From Pyrinomonas methylaliphatogenes (GTDB taxonomy: Bacteria; Acidobacteriota; Blastocatellia; Pyrinomonadales; Pyrinomonadaceae): a stretch of DNA of 64,000 nt. Where the stretch lies: NCBI RefSeq assembly GCF_000820845.2, contig NZ_CBXV010000004.1, forward strand, positions 1-64,000, given 5' to 3'. The notes beneath the pieces are model-generated. The model was not told where the DNA came from and ran no database searches. It saw nothing but the letters and a program-made list of their open reading frames with translations. Positions 52,242 through 63,353 of the stretch are shown one piece after another (the stretch's first letter is position 1; every line of letters starts with the position of its first letter). A program made the position numbers and the translations under genes.

Positions 52242-52561
52242 GCGCCGTTTTGAAAAGGATCTTCTTCTGGGCCTATGGTCGCACGACGTGGCAATATGAC
52301 GTGCTCTGTCTCCTTATCCTCGCTTTCATCTTCCTTACGCCGAAAAGTTGGTTCCAGAGCGGTGAACCGAACGGGCCGACCGGACATCGAACTATAACCC
52401 GCGTGGTGGTTATGGCGGATGAAGTGGGCGATGCGCCTGATGTGCGAAAGTTGGAAGGGAGGTTGCGAACGGTCGTAAACCGTAACGTGGAGATCCTGGC
52501 TGTCCATCCGGCACGCGATTCGCGCGGAAAGATCATCGCTTACGAGATTGACATCCGCTAG
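52229..52561 (+). CDS. Small single-helix membrane protein of unknown function
   Basis: The 110-residue protein has an N-terminal hydrophobic segment (about residues 23-40, YDVLCLLILAFIFLTP) and a soluble domain with VVVMADEVGDAPDVRKLEGR and a hydrophobic-patterned end (EILAVHPARDSRGKIIAYEI). I recognise no family. It lies between the ABC ATPase and a LolA-like gene on the same strand, so it may belong to that transport unit. Confidence 0.7.
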   Translation: MSYWGAVLKRIFFWAYGRTTWQYDVLCLLILAFIFLTPKSWFQSGEPNGPTGHRTITRVVVMADEVGDAPDVRKLEGRLRTVVNRNVEILAVHPARDSRGKIIAYEIDIR

Positions 52562-52622
52562 TGCGAGACTATAATCGCCGACTTCCTTCAGAAGTTCACG
52601 GGAGGCAATCAGAGAAGGATTC

Positions 52623-53312
52623 ATGAAAAGGTCGTCCTTGGCTTTGATCGCATCGTTTTTGATCTTCACCATCGCCCCACCGCTTGCGCAAGCGCAGAAG
52701 AGCGGGCTCGTCAATTCGATCCTCAATCGAATGGAACAGAACCGCCGCAGCTTGCGTTCGCTGCGCGCGTCGATCAGCATGGAGCGCTACAACGCGCAGA
52801 TTCGCGACGTCGATCGCTACGCCGGTACGGTGATCTACTTGCCTGGTTCGGGGCGCAACGCGCGCGTGCGCGTCGAATGGAACAGCCCGCAACACGAGAT
52901 CCTCGTCGTTTCCGACGGAAAGTATACGCTCTTCCGTCCGCGCCTGAACACGGCCTACGTCGGCAACGCCAACTCGACGCGAAGCAAGGTGGCCAACGTT
53001 CTCGGCTTCGGCTTGAACGTCTCGCGCCGCGAACTCGAGAGTCGGTTCCATGAGCCGGAATACATGGGCGAAGAGACGTTGTGGGGCGGCGTTCATACCG
53101 TGCATCTCAAGCTCGTCCCCAAAGGTCAAGCGAACTTCAAACACGCGGAGATCTGGGTCGATGATTCCGGGATGCCGATCCAAGTCAAGGTCGTCGAAAA
53201 GAATGATGACTCGACTACGGTGCGTTTGACCAATTTGCAGCGCAACGTTCGTCTTTCGCCTGACGAGTTTCGCCTGCGCCTCGGGCCAGAGGTGAAGAAG
53301 ATCCAGAGTTGA
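52623..53312 (+). CDS. LolA-like periplasmic lipoprotein carrier
   Basis: The 229-residue protein has a signal peptide (about 1-24, ending AQA) and no lipobox Cys. The mature part resembles LolA-type carriers: a first helix (GLVNSILNRMEQNRRSLRSL), beta strands (SMERYNAQIRDVDRYAGTVI, VEWNSPQHEILVVSDGKYTL) and LKLVPKGQANFKHAEIWVDD. It would move lipoproteins across the periplasm to the outer membrane. The upstream lipoprotein and ABC genes support this. Confidence 0.8.
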   Translation: MKRSSLALIASFLIFTIAPPLAQAQKSGLVNSILNRMEQNRRSLRSLRASISMERYNAQIRDVDRYAGTVIYLPGSGRNARVRVEWNSPQHEILVVSDGKYTLFRPRLNTAYVGNANSTRSKVANVLGFGLNVSRRELESRFHEPEYMGEETLWGGVHTVHLKLVPKGQANFKHAEIWVDDSGMPIQVKVVEKNDDSTTVRLTNLQRNVRLSPDEFRLRLGPEVKKIQS

Positions 53313-53459
53313 TGGCGCGTCTGGGCGCGGATCTTCAACTATCAGGCTGGCTCTCTTCCCCTCACAGCCACAACCTTGTGAACGCCGCTTGCCTTTAGCA
53401 CGTGCGGTCGCGTATGTTTAGTCGCCGAGGCTCGATCGCAAGAGAAGCTTGAAGTGGCG

Positions 53460-54467
53460 ATGAAGAGGACCACGTTTCTCAAGTTGAAACTGCGCGAAGG
53501 GTTGTTTCTCGCCCGCGCGCTGCTGTCTACGCGCCATCCGGTCTTGGCCCACATCATCCCGATGCGCCGTTGCAATCTCGCCTGCGCTTACTGCAACGAG
53601 TTCGACCACGTCTCGCAGCCCGTGCCGCTGGAGGTGATGCGGCGGCGGCTCGATAAGCTGGCTGAGCTTGGCACCTCGATCGTCACCATCTCGGGCGGCG
53701 AGCCGATGATGCACCCGCAAATTTACGAGATCATCGCCCACATACGTCGCCGTCACATGATCGCCGGGCTGATCTCGAACGGCTTCTACATGACGCCCGA
53801 ACGGATCAAGAAGCTCAACCAAGCCGGGTTGCAGTACCTGCAGATCAGCATCGACAATGTCGAACCCGATGACGTGTCGAAAAAGAGTTTGCGGCTGCTC
53901 GACAAACGCCTGCAGAACCTCGCGCAGCTTGCCGACTTTCACGTCAACATCAACTCGGTCGTCGGCGGCGGCATACGCCACCCGGAAGACGCGCTGGTGA
54001 TCGCCCGCCGCGCCATCGAACTCGGCTTTACGAGCACCATCGGCATCATCCACGACGGATCAGGTTGCTTGAAACCGCTCAACGAGCGCGAGCGGCGCGT
54101 CTACGACGAGGTCAAAAAGCTGAACAAGGCCGAGTACGCCCGGCTCGGTTGGTTTCAGGAGAATCTGGCCGCCGGCAAGCCGAATCAGTGGCGCTGTCGC
54201 GCGGGCGCGCGCTATCTCTACATCTGCGAAGATGGGCTGGTCCATTACTGCTCGCAACAGCGCGGCGTGCCGGGCATCCCGCTCGAACAGTACACCCGGG
54301 AGGATCTGGAGCGCGAGTATCACACGGAGAAGTGGTGCGCCCCTTACTGCACGGTCTCGTGCGTTCACAAGGTGGCGCTGCTCGACAACTGGCGCGACCC
54401 GCAGCGGGGCTGGAAATCCGACCGACAACGCACCGCCGAGGGACGGCAGGCCGTAGAGGCTGGATGA
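53460..54467 (+). CDS. Radical SAM protein with a C-terminal Cys-rich (SPASM-like) region
   Basis: The radical SAM cluster motif is [11 protein letters not shown] (CxxxCxxC, about residues 38-45 from ATG 53460), followed by the SAM-binding SGGEPMMH and a TIM-barrel pattern. The C-terminal part has at least seven further cysteines ([28 protein letters not shown]), like a SPASM or related auxiliary-cluster domain. Such enzymes modify peptides or small molecules. No peptide substrate gene is evident nearby. It precedes the Rrf2-sufBCDSU group by 85 bases. Confidence 0.82.
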   Translation: MKRTTFLKLKLREGLFLARALLSTRHPVLAHIIPMRRCNLACAYCNEFDHVSQPVPLEVMRRRLDKLAELGTSIVTISGGEPMMHPQIYEIIAHIRRRHMIAGLISNGFYMTPERIKKLNQAGLQYLQISIDNVEPDDVSKKSLRLLDKRLQNLAQLADFHVNINSVVGGGIRHPEDALVIARRAIELGFTSTIGIIHDGSGCLKPLNERERRVYDEVKKLNKAEYARLGWFQENLAAGKPNQWRCRAGARYLYICEDGLVHYCSQQRGVPGIPLEQYTREDLEREYHTEKWCAPYCTVSCVHKVALLDNWRDPQRGWKSDRQRTAEGRQAVEAG

Positions 54468-54478
54468 GCGAGGGGCGG

Positions 54479-54513
54479 AAATCTTGACTTTTTTGTCAAG
54501 ATTTCCTTAGAAT
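54479..54513 (+). promoter_or_regulatory. suf promoter with overlapping palindromic operator
   Basis: AAATCTTGAC (54479-54488) and its perfect complement GTCAAGATTT (54495-54504) are separated by six T's. A promoter overlaps it: -35 TTGACT (54484-54489), 18-base spacer, -10 TAGAAT (54508-54513). A regulator on the palindrome would block RNA polymerase. The adjacent Rrf2 gene is the obvious candidate, giving autoregulation and control of suf. Confidence 0.75.
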
Positions 54514-54552
54514 GCTCGGTGTCCGCATCAGAGGTTTAAGCTCGTCGCAAGG

Positions 54553-55035
54553 ATGAAGGTCTCAGCGCAAGAGGAGTACGGGTTGCGGTGTTTGCTGCAA
54601 CTTGCCCGGCTCGGTTCGGGCGAGTATCTAACGCTCGCGCAGATCGCCGAGCGCGAGGGGATCACGGTCGCCTATGCGGGCAAGCTCCTCTGGATCTTGA
54701 ACAAAGCCGGTCTAGTCCGCTCAATTCGCGGGACCAAGGGCGGTTATATGCTGGCGCGACCGGCTTCGGAGATACGTTTGAGCGAGATCATCAAGGTGCT
54801 CGACAAGGGCGGGTTGCAGGATTACTGCCGCAGTTACCCTGGGACGTTGCAGGCGTGCATACACACGAGCGATTGCGGCATCCGTCCTGTGATCATCAGC
54901 CTTCACGAGATCGTCGAGCGAGCATTGTCTGAGATCACGCTCGCGCAGCTTGTCGGGCCCGAAAAGAGCGTCGGCGCGGCGCTCCATCAGATTCAGGGAT
55001 TAGCGCGCCACGCTGCGCCGAAGAAGAGCGCCTGA
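54553..55035 (+). CDS. Rrf2-family regulator of the suf operon
   Basis: The 160-residue protein has an N-terminal winged helix (SAQEEYGLRCLLQLARL, IAEREGITVAYAGKLLWILN, RSIRGTKGGYMLARP). Three cysteines, C92, C102 and C108, could hold an Fe-S cluster as in IscR, SufR or NsrR. It heads the sufBCDSU run, as SufR/IscR-type regulators do, and probably senses Fe-S status. The palindromic operator just upstream fits autorepression. Confidence 0.9.
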   Translation: MKVSAQEEYGLRCLLQLARLGSGEYLTLAQIAEREGITVAYAGKLLWILNKAGLVRSIRGTKGGYMLARPASEIRLSEIIKVLDKGGLQDYCRSYPGTLQACIHTSDCGIRPVIISLHEIVERALSEITLAQLVGPEKSVGAALHQIQGLARHAAPKKSA

Positions 55036-55111
55036 AACGTAAGATCTGCAAGGCGCGAGGCGGGCGATTGAAAGTGAGATTTGGAACAAATTCGGAGTCG
55101 AAGAGGGAGTC

Positions 55112-56551
<1,440 letters not shown>

Positions 56552-56656
56552 GGAGGCGAGGGGAGAGGCGACTTCGGTCGCTTTCTCCCCTCTTTCGACC
56601 GAAGCTTTGGGTGAATGAGCGAGTTTTCATCTGCAAACGATAGACGGAGTGGATTC

Positions 56657-57421
56657 ATGCTGGAGATTCGTAATTTGCATGCGACGATTGACGATCAAGA
56701 GATCTTGCGCGGCATCGACTTGAAAGTCAGCGCCGGCGAGGTGCACGCCATCATGGGGCCGAACGGGTCCGGAAAATCGACCCTCGCCAAGGTGCTGGCG
56801 GGCCATCCGGCCTACGAAGTGACCGAGGGCGAGATCATCTATGAAGGCAAGAACCTTTTGGAGATGGACCCGGATGAGCGTGCGCGCGAAGGCGTCTTCA
56901 TGGCCTTCCAGTATCCGGTCGAAGTGCCCGGCGTGTCGAACGCGCAACTGCTTCGCCTCGCCTACAACGAGAAACGCAAGCATCAGGGGCTGGAGGAACT
57001 CGATCCGCTCGAATTCAAAGAGTTGCTCGCCGAGCGGGCCAAGCTCGTCGATATGGACTTGAGCTTCATGTCCCGTTCGGTCAACGAGGGCTTTTCCGGT
57101 GGCGAGAAGAAGCGCAACGAGATACTGCAGATGGCCGTGCTCGAACCGAAGCTAGCCATCCTCGACGAGACCGATTCCGGTCTCGACATCGACGCATTGC
57201 GCATCGTCGCCGATGGCGTCAACAAGCTGCGCCGTCCGGACAACGCCATCATCCTTGTGACGCACTACCAGCGCATCCTCAACTACATCATCCCCGATTA
57301 CGTTCATGTGCTCTATCGCGGGCGCATCGTTCGTTCCGGGGGCAAGGAGCTGGCGTTGGAGTTGGAGGAGAAGGGGTACGACTGGATCAAATCCGAAGCA
57401 GGAGTGACAGCGAGCGCGTAA
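56657..57421 (+). CDS. sufC: SufC, Fe-S assembly ATPase
   Basis: SufC is the ABC-type ATPase of the SufBCD complex. From ATG 56657 it has 254 residues, the family length; ATG 56615 is an upstream alternative. Walker A is GPNGSGKST, the signature [10 protein letters not shown], Walker [17 protein letters not shown] and the switch His [10 protein letters not shown]. The stop is 2 bases before sufD, so the two are translationally coupled. Confidence 0.97.
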   Translation: MLEIRNLHATIDDQEILRGIDLKVSAGEVHAIMGPNGSGKSTLAKVLAGHPAYEVTEGEIIYEGKNLLEMDPDERAREGVFMAFQYPVEVPGVSNAQLLRLAYNEKRKHQGLEELDPLEFKELLAERAKLVDMDLSFMSRSVNEGFSGGEKKRNEILQMAVLEPKLAILDETDSGLDIDALRIVADGVNKLRRPDNAIILVTHYQRILNYIIPDYVHVLYRGRIVRSGGKELALELEEKGYDWIKSEAGVTASA

Positions 57422-57423
57422 AG

Positions 57424-58770
57424 ATGATGACACAGGCAACCGAGGCGAAAGAGACGGGTCTTTATCTCGAAGCTTACGAGCAGTTGCGACAGCGGACGGC
57501 GAGCGAAGTGCCTAGTTGGCTCGACCGACTGCGCGCCGAAGCGTTGGAGAAGTTTTCCGAACTGGGTTTTCCTGCGCCGACGCTCGAAGAGTGGCGCTAC
57601 ACGAACGTCGCGCCGATCGCCAAAGCGCGTTTCGTCCCATCGTGGACAGTCGATGGCGCTGAAGAGGCGGGGCGGCGCTGGGCGGATCGCGTCTACGAGG
57701 AAGCGCGATCGAGCGTGCTCGTCTTCGTCAACGGTCGGTTCCGGTCGGATCTCTCTTCGCTTGCGGCTCTTCCGCGTGAAGCTGTGGTGTTGGGCCTGGC
57801 CGATGCTTTGCGAAGCGAGCATCAAAAGATGATCGGCGAACGATTGGCGCGCGGCGCTGCTTTCGATCGACAGCATTTTGCCGCCCTCAACACGGCTTTC
57901 ATCGCCGATGGCGCGTTCGTTTATCTACCGCGCGGCGTGCGCGTCGAAGCGCCGATCCAATTGCTCTTCATCTCCGACTCCGGTCCGGTGATGAGCTTTC
58001 CGCGCGTGCTCGTCGTCGCCGAGCGCGAAAGCGAAGCGACCTTGATCGAACGCTACGTCGGCGCGGCTGATCAGCCGTATTTCACCGATGCGGTCGTCGA
58101 GATTTACATCGATGAGAACGCGCATCTCGAGCACTACAAGGTACAAGAGGAGGGCGTGCAAGGATTCCACGTGGCGACGACGTGGGTCGAATTGAAGCGC
58201 GCGGCGCGGTACCATTCGACGACCGTCACGTTGGGCGCGCAGCTTGCGCGGCACAACATCGCCGCGATTCTGACCGAAGAGGGCGGCGAGTGTCGTGTCG
58301 ATGGGCTTTACATGGTCGATACGGGGCAGCACGCCGATACACACTCGTTGATCGAACATCGCGCGCCGCGCTGCACGAGCTTTCAGCTCTACAAAGGTAT
58401 CCTCGACGGGCGTTCGCGCGGCGTTTTCAACGGGCGGATCTACGTCCACCGCGAAGCGCAGCAGACGGACGCTTATCAAACGAACCGGAACTTGATGCTG
58501 TCGAACGAAGCGCGCGTCGACACCAAACCGCAGCTTGAAATCTTCGCCGATGATGTCAAGTGCTCGCACGGGGCGACGGTCGGACAGCTCGAAGAGGAAG
58601 AGCTTTTCTACTTGCGGACGCGCGGCCTATCGTTCGAAAAGGCGCGCAACCTTCTGACCTACGGGTTCGCTGAAGAAGTGGTCGAGAAGATCGCCGTCGA
58701 TTCGATCCGCGAGCAGTTGAACGAGGTGATCTTGAACCGTCTGCATGCGACGGCGCTCGATGTGAGGTGA
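57424..58770 (+). CDS. sufD: SufD, Fe-S scaffold subunit
   Basis: SufD pairs with SufB. The 448-residue protein has an N-terminal helical part (SWLDRLRAEALEKFSELGFP, PTLEEWRYTN), then a beta-helix core (LPRGVRVEAPIQLLFISDSG, FQLYKGILDGRSRGVFNG) and the conserved end KCSHGATVGQLEEEELFYLR. The H in CSHGAT matches the cluster-forming His region of SufD. Confidence 0.96.
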   Translation: MMTQATEAKETGLYLEAYEQLRQRTASEVPSWLDRLRAEALEKFSELGFPAPTLEEWRYTNVAPIAKARFVPSWTVDGAEEAGRRWADRVYEEARSSVLVFVNGRFRSDLSSLAALPREAVVLGLADALRSEHQKMIGERLARGAAFDRQHFAALNTAFIADGAFVYLPRGVRVEAPIQLLFISDSGPVMSFPRVLVVAERESEATLIERYVGAADQPYFTDAVVEIYIDENAHLEHYKVQEEGVQGFHVATTWVELKRAARYHSTTVTLGAQLARHNIAAILTEEGGECRVDGLYMVDTGQHADTHSLIEHRAPRCTSFQLYKGILDGRSRGVFNGRIYVHREAQQTDAYQTNRNLMLSNEARVDTKPQLEIFADDVKCSHGATVGQLEEEELFYLRTRGLSFEKARNLLTYGFAEEVVEKIAVDSIREQLNEVILNRLHATALDVR

Positions 58771-58864
58771 GGAAGTCACCCATCCTATAGCTTGCCGCCG
58801 GGGAACGATTGGTGAAAGAGCGAATGTCAAAAAGAGGGCCGAAGCGAGCAGGGAGAGGAGAGAG

Positions 58865-60127
58865 ATGATCGCCGCTGAGAAAGATTTAAATGCTGTCAGC
58901 GAGCTGGGGCATTGGGATGTCGAGCGCATCCGGCGCGATTTCCCCGTTTTACATCAGACGGTCAACGGCAAACCGCTCGCTTATCTCGACAACGCCGCGT
59001 CGTCGCAAGTGCCGCAACTTGTGATCGAACGCGGCACGCGCTACTTGCGCGAGGAGCACTCGAACATCCATCGCGGCGTCCACTACTTGAGCCAACGCGC
59101 CACGTCGGCTTACGAGGGCGCGCGCGAGAAGGTGCGGCGCTTCATCAACGCGCGTGAAGCTCGTGAGTGCATCTTCGTCCGCGGCGCGACCGAAGGGATC
59201 AATCTGGTGATGCACGGCTACGGGCGCAAGTTCGTCGGGCCGGGCGATGAGATCGTCATCTCGGAGATGGAGCATCATGCGAACATCGTCCCGTGGCAGA
59301 TGCTCTGCGAAGAGAAAGGGGCGCGTCTGCGCGTCATCCCGATGAACGATGCGGGCGAATTGCTGCTCGACGAGTACGAAGCGTTGTTGAACGAGCGGAC
59401 CAAGATCGTCGCCGTCACGCACGTGTCGAACGCGCTCGGCACAGTCAATCCCATCAAAGAGATCGTCCGCATCGCGCACGCGCGCGGCATCCCCGTCCTT
59501 GTTGACGGCGCGCAAGCGGCCCCTCATCTGCCGATCGATGTGCAGGATTTGGATTGCGATTTCTACGCGATCTCCGGCCACAAGATGTTCGGCCCGACGG
59601 GGAGCGGCGTACTTTACGGCAAGGCGGAACTTCTCGAGCGGATGAACCCGTTCATGGGCGGCGGCGACATGATCCGTTCCGTGACGTTCGAGAGGACGAT
59701 CTACGCCGGGTTGCCGAACAAGTTCGAAGCGGGCACTCCAGCCATCGCCTCGCAAATCGGATTGGGCGCCGCCATCGATTACCTGAACTCGATCGATCGG
59801 GCGGCGGCCTACGCCTACGAGCAGGAGTTGTTGCGTTACGCGACGGAACGGCTGTCGAGCATCGAAGGCGTGCGCGTCATCGGCACGGCGCGCGAGAAAG
59901 CGAGCGTCATCTCGTTCACGGTCGAGAACGTCCATCCGCATGACATCGGAACGATCCTCGATCAAGAGGGGATAGCCATTCGGGCCGGCCACCATTGCGC
60001 GCAGCCCGTTATGCAGCATTTCAAGATACCGGCGACGGCGCGCGCTTCGTTCGCCTTCTATAACACGAAGGAAGAAGTGGACCGGTTAGCTGCGGCCATC
60101 GAGAAGGTGATCGAAGTCTTCAATTGA
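58865..60127 (+). CDS. sufS: SufS, cysteine desulfurase (group II)
   Basis: SufS takes sulfur from cysteine for cluster building. The 420-residue PLP enzyme has the PLP lysine K240 (ISGHKMFGPTGSG) and the persulfide cysteine C378 (RAGHHCAQPVM), with DNAASSQVP at the start and the NIVPWQ region near residue 140. The RAGHHCAQP form is typical of group II desulfurases that work with SufU or SufE. sufU follows in the same run. Confidence 0.97.
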   Translation: MIAAEKDLNAVSELGHWDVERIRRDFPVLHQTVNGKPLAYLDNAASSQVPQLVIERGTRYLREEHSNIHRGVHYLSQRATSAYEGAREKVRRFINAREARECIFVRGATEGINLVMHGYGRKFVGPGDEIVISEMEHHANIVPWQMLCEEKGARLRVIPMNDAGELLLDEYEALLNERTKIVAVTHVSNALGTVNPIKEIVRIAHARGIPVLVDGAQAAPHLPIDVQDLDCDFYAISGHKMFGPTGSGVLYGKAELLERMNPFMGGGDMIRSVTFERTIYAGLPNKFEAGTPAIASQIGLGAAIDYLNSIDRAAAYAYEQELLRYATERLSSIEGVRVIGTAREKASVISFTVENVHPHDIGTILDQEGIAIRAGHHCAQPVMQHFKIPATARASFAFYNTKEEVDRLAAAIEKVIEVFN

Positions 60128-60198
60128 AAGTGCTCGGCAGATGTGCCGGTCGCGAATCAAGCGCCTACAAGCAAGATCGGAGTCTTCAACTTGGCCCA

Positions 60199-60227
60199 TT
60201 GAATGTGATCGCACTTGGCCGTATTCT
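60199..60227 (+). promoter_or_regulatory. Possible promoter before sufU
   Basis: TTGAAT (60199-60204) and TATTCT (60222-60227) are 17 bases apart in the 146-base sufS-sufU gap. This suggests sufU can also be transcribed separately. It is one of two similar promoter-like sites in the suf region; experimental support is absent. Confidence 0.4.
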
Positions 60228-60273
60228 CTAGGGAGTGAAATTTTAGATGAAGGCCGAGGCGTGAGGTTGTCGG

Positions 60274-60762
60274 ATGTCTGAGCTTGGCGAACTTTACCAG
60301 CAAGTGATCCTCGATCACAATCGCAAGCCGCGCAATTTCTACGAGATGGAGCAGGCGACGGCGCGCGCCGAGGGCTTCAACCCGTTGTGCGGCGATCAGG
60401 TGACGGTCTATTTGAAGCTCGACGGCGAGTTGATCAAGGAGATCAGCTTCGTCGGCTCCGGATGCGCCATCTCGAAGGCGGCGGCGAGCATGATGACGCA
60501 GGCGCTCAAGGAGAAGACGAAAGAGGAGGCCGAGAAGCTCTTCGAGCAGTTCCATCGGATGGTGACGGGCGAGCTCGACGAGAACAGCGAGCCGAACGAA
60601 CTCGGTCGGTTGAAGATCTTCGCCGGAGTGCGCGACTATCCCGTGCGAGTCAAGTGCGCGACGCTTCCCTGGCACACGATGCGCGCGGCGCTTGAAGGGC
60701 GCGAGACCGCCAGCACCGAAGACATCGGCCCGGACATCTCTTCCGCCCACATTTCGGCCTAA
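60274..60762 (+). CDS. sufU: SufU, sulfur acceptor for SufS
   Basis: SufU accepts persulfide sulfur from SufS through a zinc-bound site. The 162-residue protein is the usual length. Ligand residues are C39/D41 (NPLCGDQ), C64 (GSGCAIS) and C128 (RVKCATLPWH). The start DHNRKPRNFYEME is conserved in NifU/IscU-like proteins. The insert around residues 95-118 (VTGELDENSEPNELGRLKIF) is the SufU-type insertion, separating it from IscU. Confidence 0.95.
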   Translation: MSELGELYQQVILDHNRKPRNFYEMEQATARAEGFNPLCGDQVTVYLKLDGELIKEISFVGSGCAISKAAASMMTQALKEKTKEEAEKLFEQFHRMVTGELDENSEPNELGRLKIFAGVRDYPVRVKCATLPWHTMRAALEGRETASTEDIGPDISSAHISA

Positions 60763-60866
60763 ACGCTGAAGGCAACGGCGAGGAGATCTGGCTTCCCTCC
60801 CACAGCGAGTTCGGCGAAGGTGCCCACCGTCGTCGATCAAACGTTCAAGAGCCCGGGCGTTCGTGT

Positions 60867-60896
60867 TTGCAAATTCTCTCCTTGGCCTAGTAAACT
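60867..60896 (+). promoter_or_regulatory. Possible promoter of the racemase/peptidase unit
   Basis: TTGCAA (60867-60872) and TAAACT (60891-60896), 18 bases apart, lie about 60 bases before the next gene, in a 190-base gap after sufU. This fits a new transcription unit. Confidence 0.4.
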
Positions 60897-60952
60897 CGAT
60901 CCCTCTTGATCGTGGTTTCCGCTCGTGCGCGACTTTTCTCGACGCGATATAG

Positions 60953-62080
60953 GTGCCGAAAGTGAAGATAGATTCGATCGAGTTACGCGAAATAAGCCTT
61001 CCGCTCGTCCATTTCTTCGAAACCAGTTTCGGTCGCACCACACAGCGGCGTATCATGCTCGTGCGCGTCCGTGACGCCGACGGGGCCGAAGGATGGGGTG
61101 AGTGCACGGCGGGCGAAGGGCCGTTCTACTCGGAAGAGTGGATCGACGGGGCGTGGGGCGTCATCGAACAGTTCCTCGCGCCGATGGTCTTGGGGCGCGA
61201 AATCGAATCCGCCGCGCACGTCTCGTCGCTCATGAAGCGCGTGCGCGGGCATCGCATGGCGAAGGCGGCGATCGAGACGGCTTGCTGGGATCTCGAAGCC
61301 AAGAAGCTGGGCGTGCCCCTTTGGCGACATCTCGGCGGCGTGCGGCGCGAGATTCCGTGCGGCGTGTCGATCGGCATTCAGGACAGCATCGAAGACCTCT
61401 TCGCTAAAGTGGAGAAGGAGCTCGCCGCTGGTTACCAGCGGATCAAGATCAAGATCAAACCCGGTTGGGACGTTGAAGCGGTCGCACGTCTGCGCGAACG
61501 CTTTCCAGACATACGGTTGATGGTCGATGCCAATTCCGCTTACTCGCTCGAAGATGCGCCGCTGTTTCGCGCGCTGGACCAGCATCGTCTGATGATGATC
61601 GAGCAGCCGCTCGCTTACGATGACATGTACGATCATGCCAAGTTGCAAGCGCAGATCGAAACGCCCATCTGTCTCGACGAATCGATCCGTTCGAGCGACG
61701 ATGCGCGCAAGGCGATCGCGATCGGCGCTTGTCGCATCATCAACCTCAAGCTCGGCAGAGTCGGCGGGCACTTTGAAGCGAGGCGCGTCGAACGTGTTTG
61801 TCGCGAACGCAACGTGCCCGTCTGGTGCGGCGGGATGCTCGAATCAGGGATCGGGCGCGCGCACAACATCGCGATGGCGACGCTTGAGGGTTTCACCCTT
61901 CCGGGCGATGTCTCGGCGAGCGCACGTTACTGGGAAGAGGACATCATCGATCCGCCGGTTGAAGTGACGAGCCGCGGGACGATCATCGCGCGCGAGGATC
62001 CGGGCATCGGGTACGAAGTGAAACGGGCGCGCGTCGAGATGTTGACCGTGCGAAGCGCCGCTTTGCGCGCCGATGGATGA
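60953..62080 (+). CDS. N-acylamino-acid racemase / o-succinylbenzoate synthase family enzyme
   Basis: The 375-residue enolase-superfamily enzyme starts at GTG 60953. The acid-base lysines lie in RIKIKIKPG (K165, K167), the metal ligands are D192 (VDANSAY), E217 (IEQPL) and D242 (CLDES), and the second base is K266 (NLKLGRVGG). The family includes MenC (menaquinone synthesis) and N-acylamino-acid racemases. An M20 deacylase-like gene follows within 60 bases and no menaquinone genes are near, which favours the racemase or a dual role. Confidence 0.85.
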   Translation: MPKVKIDSIELREISLPLVHFFETSFGRTTQRRIMLVRVRDADGAEGWGECTAGEGPFYSEEWIDGAWGVIEQFLAPMVLGREIESAAHVSSLMKRVRGHRMAKAAIETACWDLEAKKLGVPLWRHLGGVRREIPCGVSIGIQDSIEDLFAKVEKELAAGYQRIKIKIKPGWDVEAVARLRERFPDIRLMVDANSAYSLEDAPLFRALDQHRLMMIEQPLAYDDMYDHAKLQAQIETPICLDESIRSSDDARKAIAIGACRIINLKLGRVGGHFEARRVERVCRERNVPVWCGGMLESGIGRAHNIAMATLEGFTLPGDVSASARYWEEDIIDPPVEVTSRGTIIAREDPGIGYEVKRARVEMLTVRSAALRADG

Positions 62081-62140
62081 AAGGCGTCTTCGATTCGTCG
62101 TCGATGAAGATAGGAGGGAAGGGCGAAAAAGAGCAGCATC

Positions 62141-63304
62141 ATGGAGATCGATAGAGCGACAGCGCGAAGACTTAACGCTTACATGGAAGAGCATCTCGAT
62201 GAGACGCTCGCGCTCGCGCGCCAGTTGGTCGAGACCGAATCGCCGTCGAAGGATGCGGAAGGGAGCTGTGCCGTGGTCGAGCTTCTGGTCCAAACGGCGC
62301 AAAGGATAGCGGGCGTGTCGGCGATCGAGAGGCGACCTGCCGGAGCTTGCGGCGAACATTTGCGCATCGTCTTCGGCGATGTGAATTCGGGGGCGCGCCC
62401 GGTCGTCCTACTGGGCCATACGGATACGGTCTATCCGCGTGGGACGATCCGCCTTCAGCCTTGGCGTGAAGAGGACGGTCGGATCTATGGGCCTGGAATT
62501 TTCGACATGAAGATCAATTGCGCGCTCGCGCTCATGGCGATGCGCGCCTGCGCAGAACTCGATCTGCCGCTCGCGCGCCCGGTCGTCGCGCTGTTGACTT
62601 GCGATGAGGAGTCAGGCAGCGACCATGGTCGCGCCATCGTCGAAGCGGAGGCGCGTCGCGCCGCGCACGTGCTCGTTCTGGAACCGTCGGCTCCGGGCGG
62701 ATGCGCGAAGACGGCGCGCAAAGGGACCGGGATCTTCTGCCTCGAAGTCGAAGGTCGCGCGGCGCACGCTGGACTCGAACCGGAAAAGGGCGCGAGCGCC
62801 GTGCTTGAGCTTGCGCGCCAGATCGAGCGCATCTACGCGCTGGCCGCGCCGGAGAAAGGAACCACGGTCAACGTCGGCGTCGTGTGCGGCGGCACGCAAG
62901 TGAACGTCGTCGCCGCGCACGCGCGCGCCGAAATCGACATCCGCTTCAGCACACAAGCCGAAGCGGAAAGAGTCGAGCGCGCTTTGCGCGAGTTGAAGCC
63001 GTTCGATGCACGCACGCGCCTTCGTCTCTCCGGCGGCATCAATCGTCCGCCGCTCGAGCGCACGCCCGCAGTGGTCGCGCTCTACGAGCGCGCGCGCCGA
63101 ATCGCTTCGCTCCTCGATTGGGAACTTTGCGAGACGAGCGTCGGCGGAGCGTCCGACGGGAATTTCGCTGCCGCCGTCGGCGCGACCGTGCTCGATGGTT
63201 TGGGCGTCGCCGGCGATGGTGCCCATTCTGATCACGAGCACATTCTGGTCGCGGACGTCGCGCGTCGCGGCGCGTTGCTCGCCGCGCTGATGGTCGCGCT
63301 CTAA
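62141..63304 (+). CDS. M20-family metallopeptidase (carboxypeptidase G2-like)
   Basis: The 387-residue enzyme has the di-zinc M20 site: H93 and D95 (GHTDTVYP), D122 (GPGIFDMK), E156/E157 (TCDEESGS), and further ligands near E183-region and H-rich C-terminal GDGAHSDHEHI. It matches the glutamate carboxypeptidase/CPG2 or N-acyl-aminoacylase branch. No signal peptide is visible, so it is probably cytoplasmic. Adjacent to the racemase gene, it may remove acyl groups from N-acyl-L-amino acids formed by that enzyme. Confidence 0.88.
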   Translation: MEIDRATARRLNAYMEEHLDETLALARQLVETESPSKDAEGSCAVVELLVQTAQRIAGVSAIERRPAGACGEHLRIVFGDVNSGARPVVLLGHTDTVYPRGTIRLQPWREEDGRIYGPGIFDMKINCALALMAMRACAELDLPLARPVVALLTCDEESGSDHGRAIVEAEARRAAHVLVLEPSAPGGCAKTARKGTGIFCLEVEGRAAHAGLEPEKGASAVLELARQIERIYALAAPEKGTTVNVGVVCGGTQVNVVAAHARAEIDIRFSTQAEAERVERALRELKPFDARTRLRLSGGINRPPLERTPAVVALYERARRIASLLDWELCETSVGGASDGNFAAAVGATVLDGLGVAGDGAHSDHEHILVADVARRGALLAALMVAL

Positions 63305-63353
63305 GATCGGTATGCGGAGACGGATCTCTACCACTCAAATTAACTGGACCGGT

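Noticed and set aside
58949-60019. 356-residue minus-strand open frame
   Set aside because: It is the antisense shadow of sufS, an unambiguous gene.
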